NCBI GenBank assembly: GCA_029238785.1
Contig: JAQWFN010000095.1
Coordinates: 1-64,000, forward strand
DNA from: Flavobacteriales bacterium
GTDB taxonomy: Bacteria; Bacteroidota; Bacteroidia; Flavobacteriales_D; Sanyastnellaceae
Direction: 5' to 3'
DNA: 64,000 nucleotides
Below, one piece after another: positions 35,335 through 43,609 of this stretch. Every line of letters begins with the position of its first letter. Position 1 is the stretch's first letter. The position numbers and the translations under genes were made by a program. The notes beneath the pieces were generated by a model, which was given only the letters and a program-made list of their open reading frames with translations, searched no databases and had not been told where the DNA came from.

Positions 35335-37257
35335 TTGAAAGCACTCAAAAGTCTTAACGTATACCTGTGGAAGTACAAATGGAGCATCCTTCTTGGACTG
35401 TTCTTTATTGTGTTAACCAATCTTTTTGCCGTGTACACACCAAAATTGATTGGAGATGGGGTAGACATGCTGAAGGAAGCGAGAGACCTGATATACGAGC
35501 CCATGAATGAGGCAAAATCCGCTGCTCTTGAAGCAGGTGAGGAATTCGATCGGGATGCTTTTTTAGTTGGTAAAACCATCAAGATCCCCAAAAGTATTCA
35601 ATGGCTTTCAGATTCGTTGGGATTGGATGTGAGTGTAGCTCAGAACATCAACAATTACGACACTTTAAGCGAAGCATTAATTTTCATGGCCTTTCTTTTG
35701 GCGATGATCTACATCGCGATTTACTTAATCAAAGGTGTTTTCCTTTTCTTCACCCGCCAAACCATCATTGTGATGTCTCGTTTGATTGAGTTTGATTTGA
35801 AAAATGCCATTTTCGATCAATATCAACGGCTGAGTTTGGGCTTTTACAAACGCAACAACACGGGCGACTTGATGAATCGAATCAGTGAAGACGTGAGCAA
35901 GGTGCGCATGTATCTTGGTCCGGCCGTCATGTACACCTTAAACTTGGGTGTTCTCATTGTTTTAGTCGTATATGAAATGGTGAGTATAGATCTTGAGCTT
36001 ACGTTGTATTCGCTGCTTCCTTTGCCCTTTATGTCTATGGGCATCTATTATGTCAGTTCGATCATCAACAAGCGTTCAGACGCTGTTCAGTTTCAACAAA
36101 GCAAGCTAAGTACCATTGTTCAAGAAACGATGTCGGGAATTCGAGTCTTAAAGGCGTATCACCGAGAAGAATATAGCACCCAAAATTTTCAATCAGAATC
36201 TGATGGCTATAAAGTGAAAGTGCTCGATTTGGTGAAGATTGAAGCGCTTTTTATGCCGATCATCGTTTTGCTGGTGGGATTGAGTACGATTTTAACCATT
36301 TATATTGGCGGAATGAAGGTGATCAATGGTCAACTCGCTCTAGGTGCCATTTTTCAATTTGTGTTCTATGTTAACATGCTCACTTGGCCTTTTGCATCGG
36401 TTGGTTGGGTGACAAGTTTGGTTCAAAAAGCAGAAGCTTCGCAAGCCCGAATTAATGAGTTTCTGGATGAAGTTCCCGAGATTATGAATGAGGCTGATGC
36501 TCGCTCTGAAATAAGAGGTGAAATCACTTTTGATCGTGTGGGCTTCACTTATCCTGAGTCTGGCACAGCAGCACTGAAAGACGTTTCCTTTACCATTCGC
36601 CCGGGTGAAACATTAGCGATCATTGGTAGAACAGGAAGTGGTAAATCTACTTTAGCGAACTTAATATCTCGTCAGTTTGAAGCTACTTCTGGTCAAATCC
36701 TTGTTGATGGAAAGCTGATTCGAGAAGTGAATCTAAGCGACTTGCGCTCATCGATTGGAGCAGTGCCTCAGGAAGTCTTTTTGTTTAGCGAAAGCATTAA
36801 AAACAACATTGCTTTTGGTTTGGATGATGTTGATCAGCCAAGAATTGAAAAAGCCGCAAAAATGGCTGATGTGCATCAAAACATTGTTGATTTTCCTTTG
36901 GGTTACGACACCCTGCTTGGTGAACGCGGCATCAACTTGAGTGGTGGACAAAAGCAGCGTATTTCGATTGCTCGTGCGATCATCAAAGAACCCAAGATCC
37001 TCATTTTCGATGATTGCTTAAGTGCGGTTGACACGGCAACAGAAGAAGTAATTTTAAGCAATTTGAAAGTCATTATGAAGGACAAAACATCGGTAATTAT
37101 TTCTCACCGAGTTTCATCCATCAAGCATGCAGACAAAATCATTGTCTTAGATCAAGGTCAGGTTATCGAGGCTGGAACACATGAGCAGCTTATCGATACA
37201 AAGGGGGCTTATTTCGAGCTTTACCAAAAACAACTTTTAGAAGAAGCAGAAGCTTAG
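35335..37257 (+). CDS. ABC transporter, fused permease/ATPase (exporter type)
   Basis: 640 residues starting at a TTG 2 bp after the receptor's stop; no ATG fits upstream, so translational coupling is likely. Six transmembrane segments (about 15-330) precede the nucleotide-binding domain: Walker A GRTGSGKST (about 430), Q-loop (VPQEVF), signature LSGGQKQR (about 538), Walker B ILIFDD and H-loop (ISHRVSS). An insertion of about 80 residues between TM1 and TM2 (about 35-125) makes an unusually long extracytoplasmic loop. Homodimeric MsbA-type exporter; substrate unknown. Its stop overlaps the stop of the convergent gene at 37254 by 3 bases. Confidence 0.93.
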   Translation: MKALKSLNVYLWKYKWSILLGLFFIVLTNLFAVYTPKLIGDGVDMLKEARDLIYEPMNEAKSAALEAGEEFDRDAFLVGKTIKIPKSIQWLSDSLGLDVSVAQNINNYDTLSEALIFMAFLLAMIYIAIYLIKGVFLFFTRQTIIVMSRLIEFDLKNAIFDQYQRLSLGFYKRNNTGDLMNRISEDVSKVRMYLGPAVMYTLNLGVLIVLVVYEMVSIDLELTLYSLLPLPFMSMGIYYVSSIINKRSDAVQFQQSKLSTIVQETMSGIRVLKAYHREEYSTQNFQSESDGYKVKVLDLVKIEALFMPIIVLLVGLSTILTIYIGGMKVINGQLALGAIFQFVFYVNMLTWPFASVGWVTSLVQKAEASQARINEFLDEVPEIMNEADARSEIRGEITFDRVGFTYPESGTAALKDVSFTIRPGETLAIIGRTGSGKSTLANLISRQFEATSGQILVDGKLIREVNLSDLRSSIGAVPQEVFLFSESIKNNIAFGLDDVDQPRIEKAAKMADVHQNIVDFPLGYDTLLGERGINLSGGQKQRISIARAIIKEPKILIFDDCLSAVDTATEEVILSNLKVIMKDKTSVIISHRVSSIKHADKIIVLDQGQVIEAGTHEQLIDTKGAYFELYQKQLLEEAEA

Positions 37258-39665
37258 TCGCAAGGAACTCCGAAAATTGTGAGGAAGAAGAGCACGTCTC
37301 CAGCATTCACAACATTGTCACCATTAACGTCTCCACTGCATCCCGTAAAGCAACCATAATCGCCAAGGATAACAAGTAAATCTGAGGCATTTCTTAGTCC
37401 ATCGTTGTTGTAGTCGCCAGGACAGCAAACACCGAATATGCAAGAACCATCATCACAAGTTGCGCTCATGTCGTAATTACAAGCTGTGTCATCGGTACAT
37501 CCGTTTGGAAGAATACAAGACGCATCATCGCAAAGCGCGTTAGCATCATAATTACAAGCCACCGGGTTAGTGCAGCCATCTGGCACTATGCAAGATCCGT
37601 CATCACAAGTGGCATTAGCGTCGAAATTACACGCAAGTGGATTTGTACAACCGTCTGGTAAGATGCAAGAACCATCGTCACAAAGCGCGTTGGCATCGTA
37701 GTTACAGGCGTTAATATCCGTACAACCGTCTGGCAGCACACAAGAACCGTCATCTGATGTTGCTGCCGGGTTGAAGTTACAAGCACTTGAATTTGTGCAG
37801 CCCAGAATTAGATCAGGTTCTGCACAGAAGGTATGTGTTGCGCTGAAACCAAAGTTTCCTCCAGAAACGATTAATGCCAGTGTATTTCCGTTGGCGTCGA
37901 GAAGTTCGTAACTCCCAACAACCCCGTTGAACTGTATTCCATCGCCATAACTATCGAAGATATCGAAGGTGTAACAGCCCTGATTAAGGCAAAATGTTTC
38001 TGTAAAAGCCGTTTGGGTTGAGGCATAAGGACCGCCAGAAGCCACAACTGCTCCCGCATCATCTGTTACCGTCCATGTGGTCTCTCCAGGATAGTTGTCT
38101 GTAAGTAACTCTAGTGTAAAGTCGTAACAAGGGAAAATGCAAGAGCCATCGTCAACAGTAGCATTTGCATCAAAATTTGAAGCTGTTGGATCTGTGCATC
38201 CCAAAACATCATTCACACAATCAAAAACAGTGAAGCTCAAAGCAGCTTTGTAAGTGAAATTAGCTCCTACTCCTTCGATTTCTAAATCAAATACTCCACC
38301 ACTCTGAGGCAAGTTGCTCAAGGTTAAAGTATAATTACCAGGTCCTACGTTATTTGCTGAAAATGACGAAGTAGCTCCTGGTGGTAAACCTGTTACAGCG
38401 AGGTTAACCGGACCAACGAATCCGTTTTCAATGCTGATGTTAATGATGTAATCATCTTCGAAACAAACCAGACTTTCTGCTGCACTAGCACGAAGGAATT
38501 GTGGCTTTAGCAAGAATAATCCTTCTTCAATGTGGCTCACCGGCACAACGCCAGAAGCGAAATAAGGGTAACTACTCCAAGCCCCATTGAATTGTGATGA
38601 ATTGCTCGCAGGGTATACATCAAAAAAGGCCACTTCGCTTAAGTTAGCATTGGCCACATCTTGAATATCTAGAATTCGCAAACCACCGCGGTAGTTTGAT
38701 TGATAGCAAAGGTTTTTGTCGTTATATAAATTATGGTCGATAGCAGCAATTGCCGACTGATAAAAGCCCAATAGCACTGGCGCATTCAAATCTTGTACGT
38801 CCCAAATGAACGTTCTTGTATTGGTTCCGTTATTGCTTTCATCCAACTCGTCGTTTTGAAGAAAATAGCGATGATCGTCTGTTAGCCAGCCTTGGTGTGC
38901 GTAAGCAGAACCTGCATAGCCTGTAACGCTAATTGTTTGAGTATCTGTTGGGTCTTCAACATCAGCAATAGTTACTGCATCCTCGTTGCAATTGAAAGCA
39001 ATTTGTCTTCCTTGGTATGTTGCATCAGGACCGTTGTAGGTCACCACTTGAGCATCGTGAGTATAACCATCAGTGGCATAGTCTCCCAAAATAACAGGGG
39101 CATTTGGATTGCTGATGTCAACGATGTGCAAACCTCCACTAAAGGTATTTGTTCCCACCGCATAAGCGATGGCCTCACTTTCGTTGATTACAATGTTGTG
39201 GGCGTTTCCAAAACCACCATAATGCGCCGTTTCAGAAAAATTTGTTGGAGGATTTGTAACTGAAAGCAACTGAGTAAGATCAAACACTTGCATTCCATGT
39301 CCGCCAGCCTCACTTACGATGTAAGCATGGTTTTGATACACCTTAATGTCTCTCCAAATGGAATTGAGCGTATGGGTTGGAAGATCGCCCAAATAAATGG
39401 GGTTTAAAGGGTCGCTGATTTCAATGAAAGCCGTACCGTTTAATTTTCCTAGGAGAACAAATTCTCTTCCTGAGTTACTGTCTGTCCAGCCCCAGATGTC
39501 GTTCATTTCATTTCCACCGCCCACAGCTTGAACGTTCATGTGTGCGAGTAAATCGACATTATTGCAAGGATATATTCCACCAGCTAGGCCGTTTTCGCAA
39601 AGTTGTTGTGCGAACAAAGAGGAACAGAAAAACAAGGCAAGGAGGATCGTGTAAAATTTGCTCAT
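37254..39665 (-). CDS. Secreted choice-of-anchor B family protein with Cys repeats and dockerin-like end
   Basis: 803 residues. A signal peptide (MSKFYTILLALFFCSSLFAQ) precedes an LVIVD-type beta-propeller region (about 25-390; repeated ...HIVDISNPNAPVILGDY-like units), a short Ig-like linker (about 395-480), one sandwich module containing IFDSYGDG (about 510-600), and six Cys repeats of form GCTNPLACNFDANATCDDGSC-type, four of them with four cysteines each. The end is a paired EF-hand-like dockerin motif (GDYNNDGLRNASDLLVIL and GDVNGDNVVNAGDVLFFL) with no type A or B sorting domain visible. Secreted or surface-attached through the dockerin-like end; role unknown. Confidence 0.88.
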   Translation of the reverse strand: MSKFYTILLALFFCSSLFAQQLCENGLAGGIYPCNNVDLLAHMNVQAVGGGNEMNDIWGWTDSNSGREFVLLGKLNGTAFIEISDPLNPIYLGDLPTHTLNSIWRDIKVYQNHAYIVSEAGGHGMQVFDLTQLLSVTNPPTNFSETAHYGGFGNAHNIVINESEAIAYAVGTNTFSGGLHIVDISNPNAPVILGDYATDGYTHDAQVVTYNGPDATYQGRQIAFNCNEDAVTIADVEDPTDTQTISVTGYAGSAYAHQGWLTDDHRYFLQNDELDESNNGTNTRTFIWDVQDLNAPVLLGFYQSAIAAIDHNLYNDKNLCYQSNYRGGLRILDIQDVANANLSEVAFFDVYPASNSSQFNGAWSSYPYFASGVVPVSHIEEGLFLLKPQFLRASAAESLVCFEDDYIINISIENGFVGPVNLAVTGLPPGATSSFSANNVGPGNYTLTLSNLPQSGGVFDLEIEGVGANFTYKAALSFTVFDCVNDVLGCTDPTASNFDANATVDDGSCIFPCYDFTLELLTDNYPGETTWTVTDDAGAVVASGGPYASTQTAFTETFCLNQGCYTFDIFDSYGDGIQFNGVVGSYELLDANGNTLALIVSGGNFGFSATHTFCAEPDLILGCTNSSACNFNPAATSDDGSCVLPDGCTDINACNYDANALCDDGSCILPDGCTNPLACNFDANATCDDGSCIVPDGCTNPVACNYDANALCDDASCILPNGCTDDTACNYDMSATCDDGSCIFGVCCPGDYNNDGLRNASDLLVILGDYGCFTGCSGDVNGDNVVNAGDVLFFLTIFGVPCD

Positions 39666-39758
39666 AATAAGTTTTGGTTAACGCGGCTTGAATTTACGAA
39701 AAAGTGCTCGATTAGCAATTAGTTTAAACCCTTTGCCCTTTTCTTTGTTCTTTTATAC

Positions 39759-40664
39759 ATGACAAACATGAAAGTAGCCATCAGCGGAGGAACGGGCTTG
39801 TTAGGACAGGCCATCACCAAAATTTTACTCGAACAAGGACATGAAGTTGTGATCTTAAGTAGAAGTAAAAAGAGCAGTTCAGATCAGCGATTGCGCTACG
39901 CTGTTTGGAATCCCGAAGCAGGTGAGTTAGACACCGAATCCATGAGCGCTGTTGATGGGATTATTAATCTTGCAGGAGCTCCAGTTGCCCAACGTTGGAC
40001 TGCTTCGAACAAAAAAGCCATATTGAACAGTCGGATAGACAGCACCAAATGTCTCGTAGATTTTGTGTTGAACCAGCCCAATCAAGTGAAAAGCTTTGTT
40101 TCCGCTAGTGCCATAGGCATTTACCCCAGTAGCAAGGAACTCATGACCGTTAGTTCTAAAGCGGGGAAAGGTTTTTTGAGTGATGTTGTGGTTCAATGGG
40201 AAAAAGCCGCTGAACCCGTTTTTGATAAAGTTAAGGGCGGCATTATTAGAATAGGCATCGTATTGAGCGCTGAAGGTGGAGCACTAGAAAAGATGTTGCC
40301 CATTTTTAAAATGGGATTAGGCAGCGCTTTAGGAAGTGGGAAACAATGGCAAAGCTGGATTCATATTGATGATATCGCCCGCTTATTTGTGTTTGCGCTT
40401 CAAAACAACACCCTTCCGATTATGAATGGTGTTGCTCCTCACCCTGTTAATCAAAAAGCATTTTCAAAAGAATTAGCTAAAGCACTGAAGAAGCCATTTT
40501 GGGCACCGGCTGTTCCTGCCTTTGTCTTGAAAATGGTTTTGGGCGATATGGCCGAGGTGGTTTTGAACTCGCAGAAAGTATCGGCAAAATCAGCCGAAAA
40601 TTCTGGTTTTGAATTCAAATACAAGGAAGTCGACCGAGCCTTGTCTTCCTTGTTTCAAAAATAA
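39759..40664 (+). CDS. TIGR01777-type NAD(P)-dependent epimerase
   Basis: 301 residues (an ATG three codons in, 39768, is also possible). N-terminal Rossmann motif ISGGTGLLGQAI (about 8-19), the family-specific INLAGAPVAQRWT (about 69-81), the SASAIGIYPS segment with its Tyr (about 114-123) and the C-terminal half with WQSWIHIDDIARLF (about 199). These match the SDR39U1/TIGR01777 extended short-chain reductases; substrate unknown. Cytoplasmic. The 4-bp gap to the convergent CIA30 gene leaves no room for a terminator. Confidence 0.9.
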   Translation: MTNMKVAISGGTGLLGQAITKILLEQGHEVVILSRSKKSSSDQRLRYAVWNPEAGELDTESMSAVDGIINLAGAPVAQRWTASNKKAILNSRIDSTKCLVDFVLNQPNQVKSFVSASAIGIYPSSKELMTVSSKAGKGFLSDVVVQWEKAAEPVFDKVKGGIIRIGIVLSAEGGALEKMLPIFKMGLGSALGSGKQWQSWIHIDDIARLFVFALQNNTLPIMNGVAPHPVNQKAFSKELAKALKKPFWAPAVPAFVLKMVLGDMAEVVLNSQKVSAKSAENSGFEFKYKEVDRALSSLFQK

Positions 40665-40668
40665 TGCA

Positions 40669-41205
40669 CTATTCAAAGCTCAGGTAGTCTACTTCAAAGT
40701 CGAAGTCTCCCGGACCTTTACCTTCATTGATGAAACCTAGTCGGATTATTTGTTCCAGTTCGTTTTTAGCGAGCTTGGTCCCCGTTTTTCGTCCAACAGA
40801 CTGCCCTTGAAAATCGTTTAATGAAAACTTAAGTGTTTTCCACTCCCCTTCGGTACTTGGCAGTGCGTGGCGATAGTAGGTTTCATACCAAGCCCTCGAC
40901 ACTTCCATGGTAATAGCCATAGGGATTTCTGAAGAACGGTAGCGTATTTCTACACGCTTCTGGGCTGAGAGATTGAACGTGCTGAACGGACTTTTTAATG
41001 AAGAAAAGCCCCCGTTATTTTCCAAAGAAATGCTGCCTTTGAAGTGCATGGAATTGTTTTCGAAGTTCACTTTACCAAGCGATCTTCCGCCCATTACACC
41101 ATCGTTAATAACAGCCCATGTATTGGTTTTTTCTGTACCGAAGTCAATTTTTGATTGCTCCTTGGTATTTCCCATTAGGGCGAGTAAAATCATCATTAAA
41201 ATCAT
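40669..41205 (-). CDS. CIA30 family protein
   Basis: 178 residues. The pattern TWAVINDGVMGGRSLGKV (about 29-46), NGGFSSLKSP (about 63-72), RYRSS and the C-terminal GDFDFEVDYLSFE jelly roll match the CIA30/NDUFAF1 family, first known as complex I assembly factors; in bacteria the role is generally unknown and many members bind sugars or act outside respiration. A short hydrophobic N-terminus (MILMMILLALMG) may be a weak signal or anchor. It is convergent with the TIGR01777 epimerase, a pairing that I recall as common in this phylum but cannot verify here. Confidence 0.85.
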   Translation of the reverse strand: MILMMILLALMGNTKEQSKIDFGTEKTNTWAVINDGVMGGRSLGKVNFENNSMHFKGSISLENNGGFSSLKSPFSTFNLSAQKRVEIRYRSSEIPMAITMEVSRAWYETYYRHALPSTEGEWKTLKFSLNDFQGQSVGRKTGTKLAKNELEQIIRLGFINEGKGPGDFDFEVDYLSFE

Positions 41206-41222
41206 AAAATAATTGATTATGA

Positions 41223-41256
41223 AAAAGCCCCTTCCGCTTTAACGGAAAGGGCTTTT
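41223..41256 (-). terminator. Rho-independent terminator after the fasciclin gene
   Basis: The stem AAAAGCCC(c)TTCCG / CGGAA(a)GGGCTTTT has one internal mismatch and is followed on the minus strand by TTTTTC; 19 bp downstream of the stop at 41275. Confidence 0.85.
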
Positions 41257-41274
41257 CGCATTCACACTCTGCTA

Positions 41275-43191
41275 TTACTCAACGATAAACGTTCTTACCG
41301 CAACAGCATTTTCAGTTCTAAAAGAGAGGAAGTACATCCCTGATTCAAGTGAACTCACATCAATGGTGCGGCTTCCGAAGAAGTTGTCGCTCATGATGAT
41401 TCTTCCGCTTGCATCTGTGATGAACATTCTAGCGTTTACTGGAAGGTCTCCTGCAATGGTCATTTGATCCGCTGCTGGGTTAGGATAGATGTTCAAATTA
41501 GCTGCGAATGCTGCATCTTCAACATTTGTTGGAGGCGTCAATACCGCATCAATTACGTGAACAACACCGTTTGAAGCTTGGATATCTGCAATTGTTACCG
41601 TTGCAACACCATTGATGCTTACAACACCACCGTCAATTGAAATAACCACTTCGTTTGGAGTAAACAGTGTTGGCAATGCGTCACCATCATTCAAATCGGC
41701 TGCAAAAGCAATGCTTCCAACTACGTGGTACAACAAGTAGTCTGTTAATGTACCTGCTGGATCAGCAAGAATCTCATTCAATACAGCTGTCTCAAGCGCA
41801 GCAAAAGCAGCATCAGTTGGTGCAAAAACAGTGAATGTTCCTTCACCAGACAAGGTTGCATCCAATTCAGCCAAGTCAATAGCTGTTTCCAATGTGTTGT
41901 GGATATCGCTGTTTGCAATGATATCGTAAACTGTTGGAGGAGTCAATACCGCGTCAATCACGTGAACAACACCGTTAGATGCAAGGATATCAGCAATTAC
42001 AACTTCTGCTCCGTTGATCATTACTGTACCCATATCGATAGATACATTAACATCTGGACCTAACAAAGTAGCAATAGCATCACCATCATTAAGATCAGTA
42101 GAAAGTGCTGTCCCACCTACTACATGGTAGAGCAAGATATCAGCCAAAGCTCCTGTAGGATCTGCAAGAAGCGCATCCAAGACACCTGCTGGCAATGCTG
42201 CAAAAGCATCATCAGTTGGTGCAAATACTGTAAACGGACCGTCACCACTCAAAGTTCCTGCAAGTTCAGCGGCAATAACTGCTGCTTCCAAGGTCTCATG
42301 AACTGGGCTGTTAACTACGATGTCTACAACAGTTGGAGGTGTCAATACCGCGTCGATCACGTGAACAACACCGTTAGATGCAAGGATATCAGCAATTACA
42401 ACTTCTGCTCCGTTAATCATTACTGTACCCATATCGATAGATACATTAACATCTGGACCTAACAAAGTAGCAATAGCATCACCATCATTAAGATCAGTAG
42501 AAAGTGCTGTTCCACCAACTACGTGGTAAAGCAAAATGTTTGCAAGGTCTCCTGTAGGATCTGCAAGAAGTGCATCTACTAGTCCAGCTGGCAATGCTGC
42601 AAAAGCATCATCAGTTGGTGCAAATACTGTAAACGGACCGTCACCACTCAAAGTACCTGCAAGCTCAGCGGCAATAACTGCTGCTTCCAAGGTTTCGTGA
42701 ACTGGGCTATCTACTACGATATCCACCACAGTTGGGGGTGTCAATACCGCATCAATAACGTGAACAACACCATTTGAAGCAGTTAAGTTGGCAACTGATA
42801 CATCAACACCGTTGATGTTCACCATCATCATGTTTACTCCTACATTGATATTTGGTCCTAATAATGTAGGCGCAGTATCACCATCATTCAAATCCGTTGA
42901 AAGGATAGATCCTGAAACCACATGGTAAAGAAGAATGTCTGTTAGGTCACCTGAAGGGTCAGCTAAGAGTGCATCCAAAGTTCCAGCAGGCAATGCATCA
43001 AAAGCTGCATCTGTTGGAGCAAATACTGTAAATGGTCCAGGTCCTGAAAGAGTTCCTGCTAAATCTGCTGCAATTACTGCTGCTTCTAAAGTGTTGTGAT
43101 CATCACTGTTCACAACGATGTCGACAACTGTTTGTGCCGTAACTCCGATGGACATCACCATCAAAGTAAGAGTGTAAATTAATTTTTTCAT
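41275..43191 (-). CDS. Fasciclin-repeat secreted protein with type A T9SS sorting domain
   Basis: 638 residues from the ATG at 43191, which starts a signal peptide (MKKLIYTLTLMVMSIGVTAQ). Four fasciclin (FAS1) domains of about 133-135 residues follow, each with the H1 (FTVFAPTDxAF) and H2 (SNGVVHVIDAVL) motifs and the (L/I)LLYHVV core. Domains 2 and 3 are nearly identical at DNA level. The end is a type A sorting domain (LNIYPNPAADQMTIAG ... ITDASGRIIMSDN ... GMYFLSF). FAS1 domains mediate cell adhesion; this protein is predicted to sit on the cell surface after T9SS export. No obvious partner is adjacent. Confidence 0.95.
   Translation of the reverse strand: MKKLIYTLTLMVMSIGVTAQTVVDIVVNSDDHNTLEAAVIAADLAGTLSGPGPFTVFAPTDAAFDALPAGTLDALLADPSGDLTDILLYHVVSGSILSTDLNDGDTAPTLLGPNINVGVNMMMVNINGVDVSVANLTASNGVVHVIDAVLTPPTVVDIVVDSPVHETLEAAVIAAELAGTLSGDGPFTVFAPTDDAFAALPAGLVDALLADPTGDLANILLYHVVGGTALSTDLNDGDAIATLLGPDVNVSIDMGTVMINGAEVVIADILASNGVVHVIDAVLTPPTVVDIVVNSPVHETLEAAVIAAELAGTLSGDGPFTVFAPTDDAFAALPAGVLDALLADPTGALADILLYHVVGGTALSTDLNDGDAIATLLGPDVNVSIDMGTVMINGAEVVIADILASNGVVHVIDAVLTPPTVYDIIANSDIHNTLETAIDLAELDATLSGEGTFTVFAPTDAAFAALETAVLNEILADPAGTLTDYLLYHVVGSIAFAADLNDGDALPTLFTPNEVVISIDGGVVSINGVATVTIADIQASNGVVHVIDAVLTPPTNVEDAAFAANLNIYPNPAADQMTIAGDLPVNARMFITDASGRIIMSDNFFGSRTIDVSSLESGMYFLSFRTENAVAVRTFIVE
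41932..42330 (-). repeat. Internal 399-bp coding repeat, unit A (fasciclin domain 3)
   Basis: Unit of a near-identical tandem duplication inside the fasciclin gene; long identical runs begin at 41968 and the period to the next unit is 399 bp (133 codons). Substitutions between units are few and mostly silent. Confidence 0.8.
42331..42729 (-). repeat. Internal 399-bp coding repeat, unit B (fasciclin domain 2)
   Basis: Partner of the unit at 41932-42330. The flanking domains (1 and 4) are clearly more diverged, so only the central pair is recently duplicated or homogenised. Confidence 0.8.
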
Positions 43192-43394
43192 GTGCGAAAA
43201 TTTGGGTTTAATACTCAACAGAACACGATTCAAACTGTATTGTTTAAACTTTTCCTGATTTACTTAAACATATATTGGAATCACAGCAGCCGAGATTTGT
43301 CTCTAGATCACTCCTTATGCCTTTGGATAAAGAGAAACTGCGCAGGAAACACGGCTTGCAAATATTGTGATGCAAGGGTAGTTTTTTTTGCATC
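43192..43394. other. Intergenic region upstream of the fasciclin gene
   Basis: About 200 bases without a supported gene. It holds an inverted repeat GATGCAA (43369-43375) / TTGCATC (43388-43394) with no T-run, which could be an operator or part of the fasciclin gene's promoter region. Nothing else recognised. Confidence 0.4.
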
Positions 43395-43397
43395 CCT

Positions 43398-43585
43398 TAA
43401 CAGTTTTAAGCTGAGATAAACTGAAAACAAGATTGGCTTATGTTTTTTTTCCTTCTGATGAACATTTAAAGTTCATGCTGGTTATTGATAGTGTAGCGCG
43501 CAAGCGCTGCATGATCGTAAGGTGTTTTAATCATTTATTTGATTTTGGACAAACGGCCTGATTCGGGGGAATCAGGTCGTTCTTT
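43398..43585 (+). ncRNA. Candidate small RNA (unknown family)
   Basis: A non-coding stretch between the divergent fasciclin and photolyase genes contains four successive hairpins in plus orientation: CAGTTT/AAACTG (43401-43423), ATGAAC/GTTCAT (about 43459-43476), GTAGCGC-GCAA-GCGCTGC with a GNRA tetraloop (about 43493-43510), and a terminator (43557-43576 plus T-run). No plus-strand gene precedes the terminator, so it must end some transcript. The length of about 190 bases would fit a small RNA such as a 6S-like RNA, but no family-specific structure was recognised and the promoter is not clear. Confidence 0.35.
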
Positions 43586-43588
43586 TTT
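43557..43588 (+). terminator. Orphan rho-independent terminator before the photolyase gene
   Basis: A perfect 8-bp stem CCTGATTC / GAATCAGG with a GGGG loop is followed by TCGTTCTTTTTT. It points in plus orientation with no coding gene upstream on that strand, and ends just before the photolyase promoter element. Confidence 0.75.
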
Positions 43589-43592
43589 CCAT

Positions 43593-43600
43593 TAATTTTG
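43593..43600 (+). promoter_or_regulatory. TAnnTTTG -7 element for the photolyase gene
   Basis: TAATTTTG ends 9 bases before the ATG at 43610; no convincing TTG at -33. Confidence 0.4.
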
Positions 43601-43609
43601 AACTTCGAA

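Noticed and set aside
43369-43394. Terminator at GATGCAA/TTGCATC
   Set aside because: No T-run follows on either strand and the loop itself is T-rich, so it is noted only as an inverted repeat.
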